Below are positions 11,315-21,530 of a stretch of 64,000 nucleotides of DNA, piece after piece (within the stretch, counting starts at the first letter, position 1; each line of letters opens with the position of its first letter). The position numbers and the translations under genes are program-made. Source of the stretch: Mesostigma viride (lineage: Eukaryota; Streptophyta; Mesostigmatophyceae; Mesostigmatales; Mesostigmataceae); contig RPFO01000072.1 of NCBI GenBank assembly GCA_009746045.1, forward strand, positions 4,855,745 through 4,919,744. Direction: 5' to 3'. The notes under the pieces were generated by a model that did not search any database, was not told the origin of the DNA, and saw nothing but the letters and a program-made list of their open reading frames with translations.

Positions 11315-12393
11315 TTCCTAAGCCAAATGGCAAGTTTCGCCTAGTTACTGATTATAGGAAGTTGAATGATATTACTGTGAAGTCTAAATACCCTCTACCT
11401 CGTATTGATGATATATTTAATAAGGTTAAAGGTTCCACTTGTTTCACAGTACTGGATTGTGCGGATGGTTTTTGGCAGTTGCGGATAGCTCCTGAGGATT
11501 GCCATAAAACCGCCTTTGCTACCCCTTTTGGTCATTACCAGTTTAGAGTAGCGGCTATGGGACTCTGTAACTCGCCTGCCTCTTTTCAAATGTTAATGAA
11601 TGAAGTGCTTAGACCTGTTATGGGAAATTCTCACCTTCCTCAGGTGTCCTCTGATTTAAAGGATCCTTCCTTCTCCTCTGTTTCTTTATCTGAGCATGAC
11701 CGTTCTTGTGCTCAAGCTTACTTAGATGATATTCTTATTTACTCTCCTGATTTTGAAACGCACCTACGTGATTTAAAGAAAGTATTAGAAATAATGGCTG
11801 AAAATTCTTTGTGGGCGCGCCGTGCTAAAGTTCGTTCGGGTAGGAGTGTCCCATTTTTAGGGCACGTTCTGTCAGATGCCGGGGTCGCTACCGACCCGGA
11901 TAAAACTAAGTCAATTCAGGAATGGCCTACTCCTACCGACGTTAAAGGTGTACGTAGTTTTCTAGGAATTGCTTCTTACTATAGGCGTTTTATCCCGCGT
12001 TTCGCAACTATAGCAGCCCCTATTAATCATTTATTAAAGAAGGATATCCCCTTTGTTTGGAGTAGTGAATGTCAGTCGGCTTTTCAGTGCCTAAAATCCC
12101 TACTCCTTTCCCCTCCTGTACTCATCCTACCGGATACTACTAAACCCTTTGTTGTGGCTACAGATGCTAGTAAGGTAGCTATAGGTGGCGTCCTTCTCCA
12201 GGATCAGGGTCAGGGCTTACAGCCAATTGAGTATATCTCTAGGACAATGCTCCCTGCGGAGCGTAACTATCCCGTACACCAGCAGGAACTCTTAGCGGTG
12301 GTGTATTGTTGCCACGCGTGGCAGCACTTTCTTAAAGGTGCTCAATTTGATGTCTGCCTGAATGAACCCTGTGAGCTAGATCCTTATAGTTAG
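11308..12393 (+). CDS. pol: Pol part 2: reverse transcriptase and RNase H start
   Basis: RT blocks in order: LVPKPNGKFRLVTDYRKLND, FTVLDCADGFWQLRIAPED, the YLDD catalytic motif at 11719-11730, then FLGHVLSDAGV. The tether and RNase H follow (PFVVATDASKVAIGGVLLQD, with the E of LPAERNYPVHQQELLAV). The frame breaks at about 12393, just before the TDHRPL block of RNase H. These are typical Ty3/gypsy features; the enzyme copies genomic RNA into cDNA and removes the RNA strand. Confidence 0.93.
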   Translation: MLVPKPNGKFRLVTDYRKLNDITVKSKYPLPRIDDIFNKVKGSTCFTVLDCADGFWQLRIAPEDCHKTAFATPFGHYQFRVAAMGLCNSPASFQMLMNEVLRPVMGNSHLPQVSSDLKDPSFSSVSLSEHDRSCAQAYLDDILIYSPDFETHLRDLKKVLEIMAENSLWARRAKVRSGRSVPFLGHVLSDAGVATDPDKTKSIQEWPTPTDVKGVRSFLGIASYYRRFIPRFATIAAPINHLLKKDIPFVWSSECQSAFQCLKSLLLSPPVLILPDTTKPFVVATDASKVAIGGVLLQDQGQGLQPIEYISRTMLPAERNYPVHQQELLAVVYCCHAWQHFLKGAQFDVCLNEPCELDPYS

Positions 12394-12398
12394 TTATC

Positions 12399-14435
12399 CA
12401 AACGGATCACCGTCCCCTTACCCATCTTCTCTCCCAACCCAACCTTACCCCTCGGCAAGCGCGCTGGATGGAATTTTTAGCACAGTTTTCCCCTTTTAAA
12501 CTTCAGTATGTCAAGGGTGTAGATAACATAGTACCAGATGCACTCTCTCGTCGTGCAGACTACTCCTTTTTCGAGGACCTTGATGTTCTCAATACTACTC
12601 TAGTTCCTACTACTATGGGTGTAACCCCTTATGGTGAACTACCTGATGATGAATCCTATGCCTACCTCTTTCATACAGCTGTTCGCATGCCTGATCTCCT
12701 TTCTCACGTAGGACTCTCTCTCCCGTGTGAGGCCCTTCCCGTGGCCTCGGTGGGGGGGGAGGGGAAAAATAAAATTTCTATACCGCTTAGCCATATAGCG
12801 ACTAGGTCAGGAAAGTCTTATGAAAACGTAGTCCCTCTAGGACCTCCCCTTCTCTTTGGCAAGGCGGTAGGAGATCTCTTTAAACCTGTTCTGGATACCT
12901 CTGTAGCGATGCCTACCTCTGATCTTGAACGCCTTATTAGTAGATTTACGGCCACTGAGCCGGAAGCATTAGCTGCCATTGCTGCACATCCCCAACAATT
13001 AGGCAAGCACCCTTGTAAATTTGTAGGTGGGTTTTTATATGTGCAGATAGCAGATTCTCCCCCTCAATGGCGCCTGTATGTCCCTCCTATCTGTCGCTCC
13101 TCCTTGCTCTTTGAGTTGCATGACTTAGCTGCTCATCAGGGTGGTAAACGGGTACGGGACCTAGTAGCCCGCTCTTATTACTGGCCTTCCCTTTATAAGG
13201 ATGTAGATGAGTATGTTAGAACTTGTCAATCTTGCCAGGAGATGAAACCCAATAACGTAGGACAGATAGCAGAACCTAGGACCTTGCCTGACCCCATCAT
13301 GCCGTGGGATTCTATCATGATGGATTTTGTAGGACCTTTTAGAAAGAATGATAGGGGCAATGCCCAAATCCTTGTGTTCATAGATCGTTTTACTCGTATG
13401 TGCCATCTCGTGCCGTGTCCTTTAGAACTCACAGCACGTGATTGCGCACGCCTATACCTCAATAATGTATACAGATATCATGGTTTGAGTAGGCAGTTTA
13501 TTAGTGATAAGGATAAGTTATTTACCTCAGATTTTTGGCAGCAGTTTTTCGCTGCCATCGGTACCAAGGTTACCTACGGTACTGCCTACCACTCCTCCTC
13601 CTCTCATTTAGTAGAGCGTCTTAATAGGGTAGTAGAAGAAGCGCTTAGGCACTATGTTAATGGCTCGGGAAGTGATTGGGAGGATTATTTATGTTTGGTA
13701 GAGTTCTCCCTCAACAATTGTCCCCAAGCTGCGCATGGATATACGCCCTTCTTCTTAGATACTGGTAGACAGCCTCTTACCCCTACCTCTCTCTTAGCTA
13801 GTCCTCTACGGGACAAGGATGATGTGTCCCGAGATACTGTAGAAGGTGTACAGTCCTTACTAGATAGAATGAAAACTGCTCATGACCACGCGATCTCAGG
13901 GTACCAAAAAGCTCAGTCTAAGTACCTTGCTAGGTTGCGTGCCTCCTTAGATAGAAGAGCACCTGAGATAGAAATAGGAGATCTAGTATTAGTAGAAGGC
14001 CCCCGTGTTGGCCGTTTTGCTCATAAGTTTGAAGCAGAACTTAAGGTCAAACTTAGGCCCGCCTTCTTAGGACCCTTCCATGTGTTGTCTAGAGTAGGAA
14101 ATTTCTTATATAAAGTCGATATCCCTACCTCTTGGCAGACACATTCAAACACCTTCCATAGGAGCCAGCTGAAACTGTACCACCCTAGTACGTTCGCTGG
14201 TAGAGAGCTAGCGCCTGCCCCTTTAGAGCATAACCCTGACACTGGGGAAGTAGAAGACGAAGTAGAAAGCATCGTGGCCCATAGAGATATCAAAAAGGGC
14301 CGCGGTACCCAGCGTCAGTATAAAGTGAAGTGGATGTATGCTCGTAGTGAAGTAGATAAGGTCTGGTATACGGAGAGTGAGCTAGATGGGTGTAGTCGCC
14401 TGCTGCAGGAATATAAAACCCTGCACAAGCTCTAG
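12399..14435 (+). CDS. pol: Pol part 3: RNase H end, integrase, GPF module and chromodomain
   Basis: From about 12399 the frame reads IQTDHRPLTHLLSQPNLTPR and PDALSRRADYS (RNase H end). An HHCC zinc finger follows (ELHDLAAHQGGKRV..CQSCQEM, about 13110-13245). The DDE core has D in MMDFVGPF (about 13319), D in SDKDKLF and E in HLVERLNR. A GPF module (LGPFHVLSRVGNFLYKVD) sits near 14070, and a C-terminal chromodomain-like segment spans about 14250-14430 (ESIVAHRDIKKG..YKVKWMY..WYTESEL). Chromodomains of this class direct integration to marked chromatin. Ends at TAG 14433-14435. Confidence 0.93.
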   Translation, partial: QTDHRPLTHLLSQPNLTPRQARWMEFLAQFSPFKLQYVKGVDNIVPDALSRRADYSFFEDLDVLNTTLVPTTMGVTPYGELPDDESYAYLFHTAVRMPDLLSHVGLSLPCEALPVASVGGEGKNKISIPLSHIATRSGKSYENVVPLGPPLLFGKAVGDLFKPVLDTSVAMPTSDLERLISRFTATEPEALAAIAAHPQQLGKHPCKFVGGFLYVQIADSPPQWRLYVPPICRSSLLFELHDLAAHQGGKRVRDLVARSYYWPSLYKDVDEYVRTCQSCQEMKPNNVGQIAEPRTLPDPIMPWDSIMMDFVGPFRKNDRGNAQILVFIDRFTRMCHLVPCPLELTARDCARLYLNNVYRYHGLSRQFISDKDKLFTSDFWQQFFAAIGTKVTYGTAYHSSSSHLVERLNRVVEEALRHYVNGSGSDWEDYLCLVEFSLNNCPQAAHGYTPFFLDTGRQPLTPTSLLASPLRDKDDVSRDTVEGVQSLLDRMKTAHDHAISGYQKAQSKYLARLRASLDRRAPEIEIGDLVLVEGPRVGRFAHKFEAELKVKLRPAFLGPFHVLSRVGNFLYKVDIPTSWQTHSNTFHRSQLKLYHPSTFAGRELAPAPLEHNPDTGEVEDEVESIVAHRDIKKGRGTQRQYKVKWMYARSEVDKVWYTESELDGCSRLLQEYKTLHKL

Positions 14436-14510
14436 TTGTAGGCTTCTCCTCTCTTATGTTATGTCTGCTGTCGACGGGTGGTTGGTTGTCCCCTCCCCTC
14501 CGCAGCCGTC

Positions 14511-16832
14511 ATGTCAGAGCCTACCCCTCCGGCTGAGAGCCCGCTGCCGTCCCTGCCCCTACCGGACCCTGAGCTGTACTTCGAGGCCCTTCCGGGCCGT
14601 TGGGTGTCACGGTCCAGTTTCCGGGTGGCGTCGTGCAGCCGGCCCTCCAGGCCCAGCATGCGGGTTTAGTCAGGGCTGCTCTCTTCGGGGTCACGTGGTA
14701 CGGTCCCTCCCCTGCTGAACCGCACCAGCTTGTTTTGCACGGGTTCGACGATGCCGGCACTGTTTGTAGAATGTGGCTCCAGCTGTCCAGCCTTGGGACA
14801 GATAGCTGCGGTTCTCCAGTGCCCCAGGGTGTTTTCCTACCTTTCTACCCCTGTGGGCCGCTCCTGCCTACGGGATGTGTTCCCCTGGCTTCCGGCCGAG
14901 GGTGATGCGGAAATAGATGAGAACCCCTGCGACCTTCTACGGGCAGTAGAGTTCATGGAGATAGCAGACCAGACAGCGGGCGTAGGATTGGGCGACCCTA
15001 CTCCTACGGACGCGCCGGTAGAGGCACAGTATTCTCCTGAGTATTCGGCCTCCCCTGCGGCGTCCTCCTCTTCAGTGTCGGCGCCTTCCCCTGTCCCGTC
15101 TTCACCGAGGTCGGTCCTGTGCGCATCGGTGGAGCCTACCCCTTTGGGCTCTGGTCGTGAGCCTGATCCTCTTTCGGCGACAGTTTCTGCGATGCAGGCG
15201 CAGATCCAGTCCCTGACGGCGGCCTTCGGGGCCTTCATGGCGGCCCAGGCGCACGCTCCAGCCACGCCAGGTGGGGTGTCTGCCGCAGCTGTGCCCCCTT
15301 CCCCTTCGGTCGCCTCGACGTCTACGGGTCCGTCTGTGCCGCGCGAGCCCTCGGCGGCTGCGGTTCCCTCTGTTGCTGCGGCTCCTACGCCTTCGGCTAC
15401 CTCTGCGCCTGCTACTGACGTACCTGCGCCTCGGCGCGAGTCCGCCGTCCCAGCGGCCGCGCCCGTCGCCGCCGCGTCCGAGCCGCCCACCACGTCAGCG
15501 CCGCCCTCGCGGGGTTTCTTCAGCGACCCGGGCGGTCTTCCCAGGCTTTGGGAGGGCGGTCCTCCGCAGAGGATCCCGGTGCCTGACTGGAGCTTGGACG
15601 GTAACCAGTCGTATGCCGGATTGCCTGTCCCCACGGGCCCTATTTTCAACATGTGGCCTGGTGGTGCTCCGCCCCCAGAGACCGGCGCGCCAGTTGCGGA
15701 GGCGGGTCCGTCGCGACCCCCTGCGGCATCGGGTCCGACGCGGCCCCCTGTTGTACCGGCGCCGTCTGCGCCTGTGCCGGTTCCTACCCCTTCGTCGGCC
15801 CCTGTCCCTTCGGCCCCGCGGTCTTTGGCTGCGGTTGTTCGGTCCAGTGGCTCTGACCCGCGCGCCACCCGCGCTGCCGATTCCCTTCGGGAGTTGTCAG
15901 AGGGCGATCGGGATCGGGCCCCTTCTGTGGTGCATGCGACTCCGGAGTCGCGCGACACGCCTGTCTTTGGGTATGGTATGTCTGCGCTCGCTTGCCGCCA
16001 GTGTGACCTGCCGCGCGCCTCCGCCGAGCTTGCCATTTCGCCCATGTCCTACGGGTTCTCCCAGGTGTGTCGGGCGCCGCGGGACCGTGGCCTACCAGTT
16101 GAGACTGATCGGCCTCCTTTCGACATGGTTATTTTAGCTGATCCGGTGTTCCAGGGTGAGATCCTGGTTCGGCGCGTCCTGTATCGCTGGGCTAGGCGCC
16201 ACAATGACTTGGACACCTACGGCGGGTTCCAGTGGGCTTACCCTCCGCCTCTGGGCATTATGGCCTCAGATGCCCTTACGGTAGAGTTTCCTGCGGTGCC
16301 GGGTGCCACGTACAGCACGGTCCTTCAGCCCATCCTAGAGTGGGATGCCCGTCGTCCAGCGCCCATCCCGGGCCAGGGTTTGGACTCTCGGGGTCATCCT
16401 CCTCCCCGGGCTAGCGACTACCTCGAGACGTTCGGGTCGCGACAGTGTGCCCGTCGGTGGCGCTCCCGTGAGATTCGGCATATCCGGTTGTGGCCGTCCA
16501 ACGTGGAGCCCCTGGTAGATCTGTTTTTCCCGACGGGTATGCGCCCTCGGATCCGGTACCATCGCCTGCTCCTGCGGGCTCTCTGCCTGATCGCGGTAGA
16601 GCCTTTCCTACGCCTCTTTGCCTGTGGTTTCCTGGACTGGGCCCGGGGCCAGGTCGTTCTTACGCAGCATAGGTATTACTGGGCCTTCCTGGGTCTTTTT
16701 CCTGACGGCGTGTGGGCCGATGTTTTCCTCACTGTAGATAGGCACGACAATGCTGAGGATGTGTCTCACTACCAGGCGTACCTGGATGTCCTGCTGGCCT
16801 CCCGTGGTACCTACCAGACGGATGGCCATTAG
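14511..16832 (+). CDS. Chromovirus 3' accessory ORF, unknown function
   Basis: ATG at 14511, 75 bases after integrase. Frame 0 meets a TAG at 14667-14669. The better protein reading shifts frame between about 14595 and 14735 (contains QPALQAQHAGLVRAALFG) and returns to frame 0, giving about 770 residues. N-terminal part: short ordered region. Middle (about 15050-15900): Ala/Pro/Ser/Val-rich linker. C-terminal 270 residues: ordered, Trp/Arg-rich (contains FQGEILVRRVLYRWARRHND, LETFGSRQCARRWRSRE, FACGFLDWARG), without clear membrane segments or signal peptide. It is far more GC-rich than gag-pol, suggesting a different origin. Position is where envelope or accessory ORFs sit in other gypsy elements; no envelope features are seen. 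Confidence 0.65.
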
Positions 16833-17189
16833 ATAGAGGGCCTTAGGCCCGACCTGAGGGTGTTGTCCCTCCGGTATATAGAGTCGCCCTCACGTTCTGG
16901 CCAGTTGACTGGTCGTTCTTGGTCCTTGGTACTGATTTGTTTACTCTGTGTGTCCTGCCCAGTGCCGTTCCCCCCGGCAAGGACTTTGTTCCAGGCAGTT
17001 AGGGGAACCTACCACCAGGCTTGGTGCTGGCTAACCCTACACCTCCCGGCGTGGTGGTGGAGACCGAGTTAATACGTTGGTGCTTGTATCTTGGATGGTC
17101 TGCCGATTGTGTTGGTGTGTGCTGGGTGCATTAGGTTTCCTACCCCTTGTTTTCCTCCCTGTGCGTAGGGAGAGGGCTCCCTACCTTTG
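16833..17189 (+). other. Chromovirus 3' untranslated region
   Basis: Non-coding between the accessory ORF stop and the polypurine tract. No conserved motif beyond T/G-rich stretches is seen. Confidence 0.6.
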
Positions 17190-17200
17190 TGGGGGGGAGG
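17190..17200 (+). other. Polypurine tract
   Basis: TGGGGGGGAGG abuts the first base of the 3' LTR, the expected position of the plus-strand primer. Confidence 0.85.
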
Positions 17201-17771
17201 TGTTACGTCGCGTAACAATTCGTTGTAGTTACGGACGTAAATTAGGTCTTTTGCCTCGGTTGTCCCTAGGTTTACGTGTAGCTCCTACCGGGACATTATT
17301 GTCCTCGTAACAGTACTGTGGTACATTGGGTGCCGTTGGGCGCCGCGCCGCGTACTTTACTAGTGGTCCTGATCCTTGGTAGAATGTAGTGGACCAGCGT
17401 GCATCTGTAGATGTAGTGGACCAGCGTGCATCTGTAGGCGAGGGCCATGTCGGCCCGAGCGTGTTGGACCGTTGGTGACCATTTATGCGCGTTCTACCCC
17501 TTGTGTGTGCACTCGGCGTGTGTTAAATGAATTAACACATTTAGGCTTGGGTCACGGCAGTGTAGTTGTGTTTCCTTCCTCTATTCCTGGAGTAAACGGG
17601 TTTTGGTAAATGGTTGTATGGCGTATTATAGTAACACATACGTTAATGCATTGAGATCAGCTCCGTCACGTTCGTCTTTCGCCAGAGGTTTGAGTAGAGG
17701 AGGCCTGACCAGTTTAGGTAGTATCAGGCCCATTAGAGGTAGAGGTGGAGGTAGATATCCGCGGCGTAACA
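17201..17771 (+). repeat. Chromovirus 3' LTR
   Basis: 571 bp, TGTTACG..GTAACA, nearly identical to the 5' LTR and followed directly by GATGG, the target duplication and microsatellite sequence. Confidence 0.95.
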
Positions 17772-18751
17772 GATGGATGGATGGATGGATGGATGGATGG
17801 ATGGATGGATGGATGGATGGATGGATGGATGGATGGATGGATGGATGGATGGATGGATGGATGGATGGATGGATGGATGGATGGATGGATGGATGGATGG
17901 ATGGATGGATGGATGGATGGATGGATGGATGGATGGATGGATGGATGGATGGATGGATGGATGGATGGATGGATGGATGGATGGATGGATGGATGGATGG
18001 ATGGATGGATGGATGGATGGATGGATGGATGGATGGATGGATGGATGGATGGATGGATGGATGGATGGATGGATGGCCGGATGGATGGATGGATGGATGG
18101 ATGGATGGATGGATGGATGGATGGATGGATGGATGGATGGATGGATGGATGGATGGATGGATGGATGGATGGATGGATGGATGGATGGATGGATGGATGG
18201 ATGGATGGATGGATGGATGGATGGATGGATGGATGGATGGATGGATGGATGGATGGATGGATGGATGGATGGATGGATGGATGGATGGATGGATGGATGG
18301 ATGGATGGATGGATGGATGGATGGATGGATGGATGGATGGATGGCCGGATGGATGGATGGATGGATGGATGGATGGATGGATGGATGGATGGATGGATGG
18401 ATGGATGGATGGATGGATGGATGGATGGATGGATGGATGGATGGATGGATGGATGGATGGATGGATGGATGGATGGATGGATGGACGGATGGCCGGATGG
18501 ATGGACGGACGGACGGACGGACGGACGGACGGACGGAGGGACGGAGGGATGGAGGGATGGAGGGATGGATGGATGGATGGATGGGTGGGTGGGTGGGTGG
18601 GTGGGTGGGTGGGTGGGTGGGTGGGTGGGTGGGTGGGTGGGTGGGTGGGTGGGTGGGTGGGTGGGTGGGTGGGTGGGTGGGTGGGTGGGTGGGTGGGTGG
18701 GTGGGTGGGTGGGTGGGTGGATGGATGGATGGATGGATGGATGGATGGATC
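17772..18751 (+). repeat. (GGAT)n array grading into GGAC and GGTG blocks, right arm
   Basis: GGAT units to about 18480 with rare GGCC interruptions. Then GGAC and GGAG units (about 18481-18565), a uniform GGTG block (about 18582-18720), and a few GGAT units. Units are 4 bp, so all frames stay open and give artefactual WMDG, SIHP or THPP repeat proteins. Confidence 0.97.
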
Positions 18752-18859
18752 GTGCATGGATTTATACAGCTTTGTCAGCTTTTTTCGCATGCCTTGCAAA
18801 CACTTTTTCACCTTACCATCTTTGCCGCAATGCTCTACACCAAATTCGTCGCCCATTCC

Positions 18860-19110
18860 CAAGAAAACCCGAACTAATTTCCATACCAAATGGGATGTCC
18901 GCCGCTTCGGCGCCGGCCAGCGGAATTTTTGCATCTTGGAAATCTTTACGCTCGCGAAGGAACAATGTGACGATGTTATCAAGTTCCTGGCCCGCCTGAT
19001 GACGAACTTTTTCTGCCTGACTGGTCGACTGCCTGACAAGGTCACCAAGCCCGACTGGGAATGGCTGCTTCAAGAACCGGAGGCGTACTTGAAGGCAGTC
19101 ATAATAATGT
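18860..19110 (+). pseudogene. Coding-like fragment between the microsatellite and an ORF1 remnant
   Basis: The plus frame reads [31 protein letters not shown] and [18 protein letters not shown], with amphipathic periodicity like a real alpha-helical protein. It has no start and is joined in frame to repeat sequence upstream. It may be the N-terminal part of the neighbouring LINE ORF1 or a host-gene fragment. Not identified. Confidence 0.3.
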
Positions 19111-19224
19111 GCAGCTACCTCAGCGCTGCGACGCCCAGGACATCACCCAGATTGGCTACGCTGGCCTCAGGAGCCTCCTGTAGGAGCGCAGACAGGCAGC
19201 CACAGCAGCTGTAGCATCCTCGCC

Positions 19225-20213
19225 GAGCGGCACCTCCCCCAGCACGGACTCGATCCATGCATCCGAGCTGCAGTGGCGGAGCAGCTGGCGCCGATGGCTG
19301 AGCAGCTCGCCGCCCCGTGAACGCGCCTGACGGCCCACTCAACACTCTCTCGGCCAAGGCCAACAACATTGAAGCCAGAGTCGCACTTATTAAGCTCCAG
19401 CCTCAGTTTACTGCTACGCGCAATAGCACATTGCCACCAAAGTTTGCGAGGCCACAGCCACTGTGACCACCCGCCTTAGCCAGGTACGTGGAAGGCCGAG
19501 TCGGCCAAGCTAGGCACCGTGCAACTTGAGGCAGTTGCTACCAAGGTAGACGCCCTGGCCACGCAGGTCCCCGAGATCGCCGAGCGAACGGCCACCATCG
19601 CCGCCCAACCTGCTGGTAGGGCAAGCCATGACCCCTCGACTCGCGCCTCCTGGGCTGACCTGCTCAAGAGCCAGGCATCCTCTATACCACGACCGCCATC
19701 ACCACCAAGCTCCTGGCAGGAGCTGGAAGACACGCGCCGCGAGGCGCCGCTGACCGCGACCGTCGCCGCTGCCGGGTCATCCTCAGGCGCTTTGACATGC
19801 AGCCGGAGGAGACCCCAGACTCTCTTCTCGACCAGCTGAAGAATAAACTCTTGGCGTGCATGGTGCTGCCCTAGGTGCGACACTGCAGGGCGCCTACTGC
19901 CTGCCCCATCCACGCGCGCGGGCCAAGGCTCAAGGCTGGGCCCCCTCCAGTGGTCCTCACCTTCAGCGACATCACAGCCCGAGTTCGGTTCCTCTCTCGC
20001 CGCAAGAAGCTGGTGAACACCTCCTGGTCGCTTGACTGACGACCTGCATGTCAGACGCCAGCCCATGAGCAGCATGCAGAAACGCCGCGATCAGTGGCCC
20101 GACTACATCCGCCACAAGACCAACCCCGAGAAGCCCCTAGTGTACTGGCGGGGCGGGGACCTTGATGTCAACAAGAAACTGTGGAAGCCCCACCGGGCTC
20201 CCCCGGGGTAGAG
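19225..20213 (+). pseudogene. L1-type LINE ORF1 remnant
   Basis: Broken by several frame changes. A helical N-terminal region is followed by LEAVATKVDALATQVPEIAE and RASWADLLKSQ (19519-19680). The C-terminal part reads VVLTFSDITARVRFLSRRKK, then DLHVRRQPMSSMQKRRDQW and PLVYWRGGDL to about 20200. This parallels the intact ORF1 at 47010-48088 (LTFKTPADKISFLRRRKRLE, LAQQQRRRELWPTY, QPVYWKGAAIY). The RNA-binding ORF1 C-terminal domain of L1-like elements has this arrangement. No ORF2 of this copy is visible downstream. Confidence 0.65.
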
Positions 20214-20650
20214 CACTCAAGCTAACGTTGTCTAGATGGGGCCGGCAATCGATTATGGGATAGCTTAGGCATTACAGCACTTGAAATGATATTAGCGCAC
20301 ACTGCGTTATAGTACCTTCAATTAGCTCTGGCACCTTGTGGTCATCAGCTTGCGCCTTAGCCGACGTCTTGAGCCCACCTCACATTTGTAGCATAAGCTA
20401 CTATGCGTCAGCCTACTACCTATGGTATTGCACTGGTTGTATTGCACCCACAGTGTTGCGCCCCGGCATGCACCGGCATGCTGTGGAGAGAGCGCTCTGT
20501 GGCCTGCCCACTTGCGGCAGTGAGAGAAGCTAGGGCGCCCTCCCTCCTTCTCGCTGTGTATATACTAAGGGTTGAAGGTTCCTTTACTCTGTATTGGCAC
20601 CCACCGGTGACGCAGTCACGTGCTTATTAATAAATTAATGAATCTTTGCC
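20214..20650. other. No gene seen; probable LINE 3' or intergenic sequence
   Basis: AT-richer sequence without supported ORFs between the ORF1 remnant and the foldback element. Confidence 0.5.
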
Positions 20651-21069
20651 GCGCAGGAAACCTGTTGGGCGTTAACCTCAAAGAGTTGACGCACAAAAAG
20701 TAATAGCTGAAAGCTATTCAACTTATTCAACTTAGAACTTACAGCGCAAGTGAGGCCCCATGCAGGTTCGAAACCTCGTGCGGACAGTGCCGAGCGGGAT
20801 TACTGGGGAAAAAAACGCGTCCTAATATATAGCTGAGCATGCACCGCCGGCCAAGCCTAATTAATCGCTGGCCGCACAATGTAGGTATCGAACCCCGCGG
20901 GTGGGCCACCCCGGATTAATATCGAACTACTAGTAATTCGATGCAGATTTAGAGCCCTAGTTAGAGAGCCGCCTAAAGATTTCGCCCCACGCGCAAAGGT
21001 TTTAAGTTGAATAGCTTTTAGCTATTACTTTCTGTGCGTCCACTTTAAAGGTTGACAGACATCCTGCGC
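20651..21069. mobile_element. Foldback / MITE-like element with long terminal inverted repeats
   Basis: The left arm starts GCGCAGGAAACCTGTTGG and runs to about 20735 (GACGCACAAAAAGTAATAGC, GCTATTCAACTTA). The right arm is its inverse (AAGTTGAATAGCTTTTAGC, GTGCGTC, ending TCCTGCGC at 21069). Arms of about 75 bp align with indels. The centre has no ORF. It holds a pol III B-box-like GGTTCGAAACC at 20764 and an inverse one (GGTATCGAACC) near 20886. No clear target duplication was found. Confidence 0.6.
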
Positions 21070-21137
21070 AGGATGTGCGTTATCCTCTAAGAATTTATAC
21101 CCAAAAATTAATGCATAGCTAAAAGCTATTCAACTGC
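21066..21137 (+). repeat. Third copy of the foldback arm
   Basis: GCGCAGGATGTGCGTTATCC to CATAGCTAAAAGCTATTCAAC repeats the left-arm pattern in the same orientation. It overlaps the right arm by the shared GCGC, so three arms occur in series (forward, reverse, forward). Confidence 0.55.
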
Positions 21138-21530
21138 ACTGTCCCTACTCCCGGCTCCCCTGATGAGCGTGGCTGTGGGCCGGGCGCCGCGGCCGGGCTG
21201 CCTCCCCCGGCGCCCGCCCCCCCACCATGCCGTGGGGGCCGCCCCCGGGCCGGTCTTGGCCGGCCTCAGCTCATTGCCGGTTCCGTGGCCCTGACAGCCC
21301 AGTGGCCGGCCCCGCCCTGGCCGGTTCCGCGGCGGCCGCGACCCCTGCCGCTGTCGCTTCTTTGGCTGCGGATGCTCCCGACCCCTCCCCCTCTCGCCCC
21401 GGGGCTCGGTTGGGTGGCCCCCTTGGTGGCTTCCGTTATTGCCACGCGCCCGCTGGTCCCACTTCAATGGCGCCCTCAGCCCAGCTGTGAGGCGCACGCC
21501 TGCACATTGAACCGGACTGCGTTGATGACG

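Larger units (their letters stand above)
6939..17771 (+). mobile_element. Full-length Ty3/gypsy chromovirus with two accessory ORFs
   Basis: 10.83-kb LTR retrotransposon. Order: 5' LTR, primer site, viroplasmin-like ORF, gag with zinc knuckle, protease, RT, RNase H, integrase, chromodomain, a GC-rich ORF of unknown function, polypurine tract, 3' LTR. The LTRs (572 and 571 bp, TG..CA ends) differ at only a few positions, so the insertion looks recent. A 5-bp duplication GATGG flanks it within the GGAT array. The coding region has several single-base frame changes: in gag, in RT near 11305, near RNase H at 12393, and in the 3' ORF. This copy is therefore either recently inactivated or affected by base-call errors. 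Confidence 0.95.

Noticed and set aside
14837-16045. Minus-strand 402-codon ORF
   Set aside because: Antisense shadow of the GC-rich accessory ORF.
17714-19048. 400-490 residue ORFs over the second GGAT/GGTG array
   Set aside because: Same artefact; only the non-repeat tail at 18860-19110 looks protein-like.
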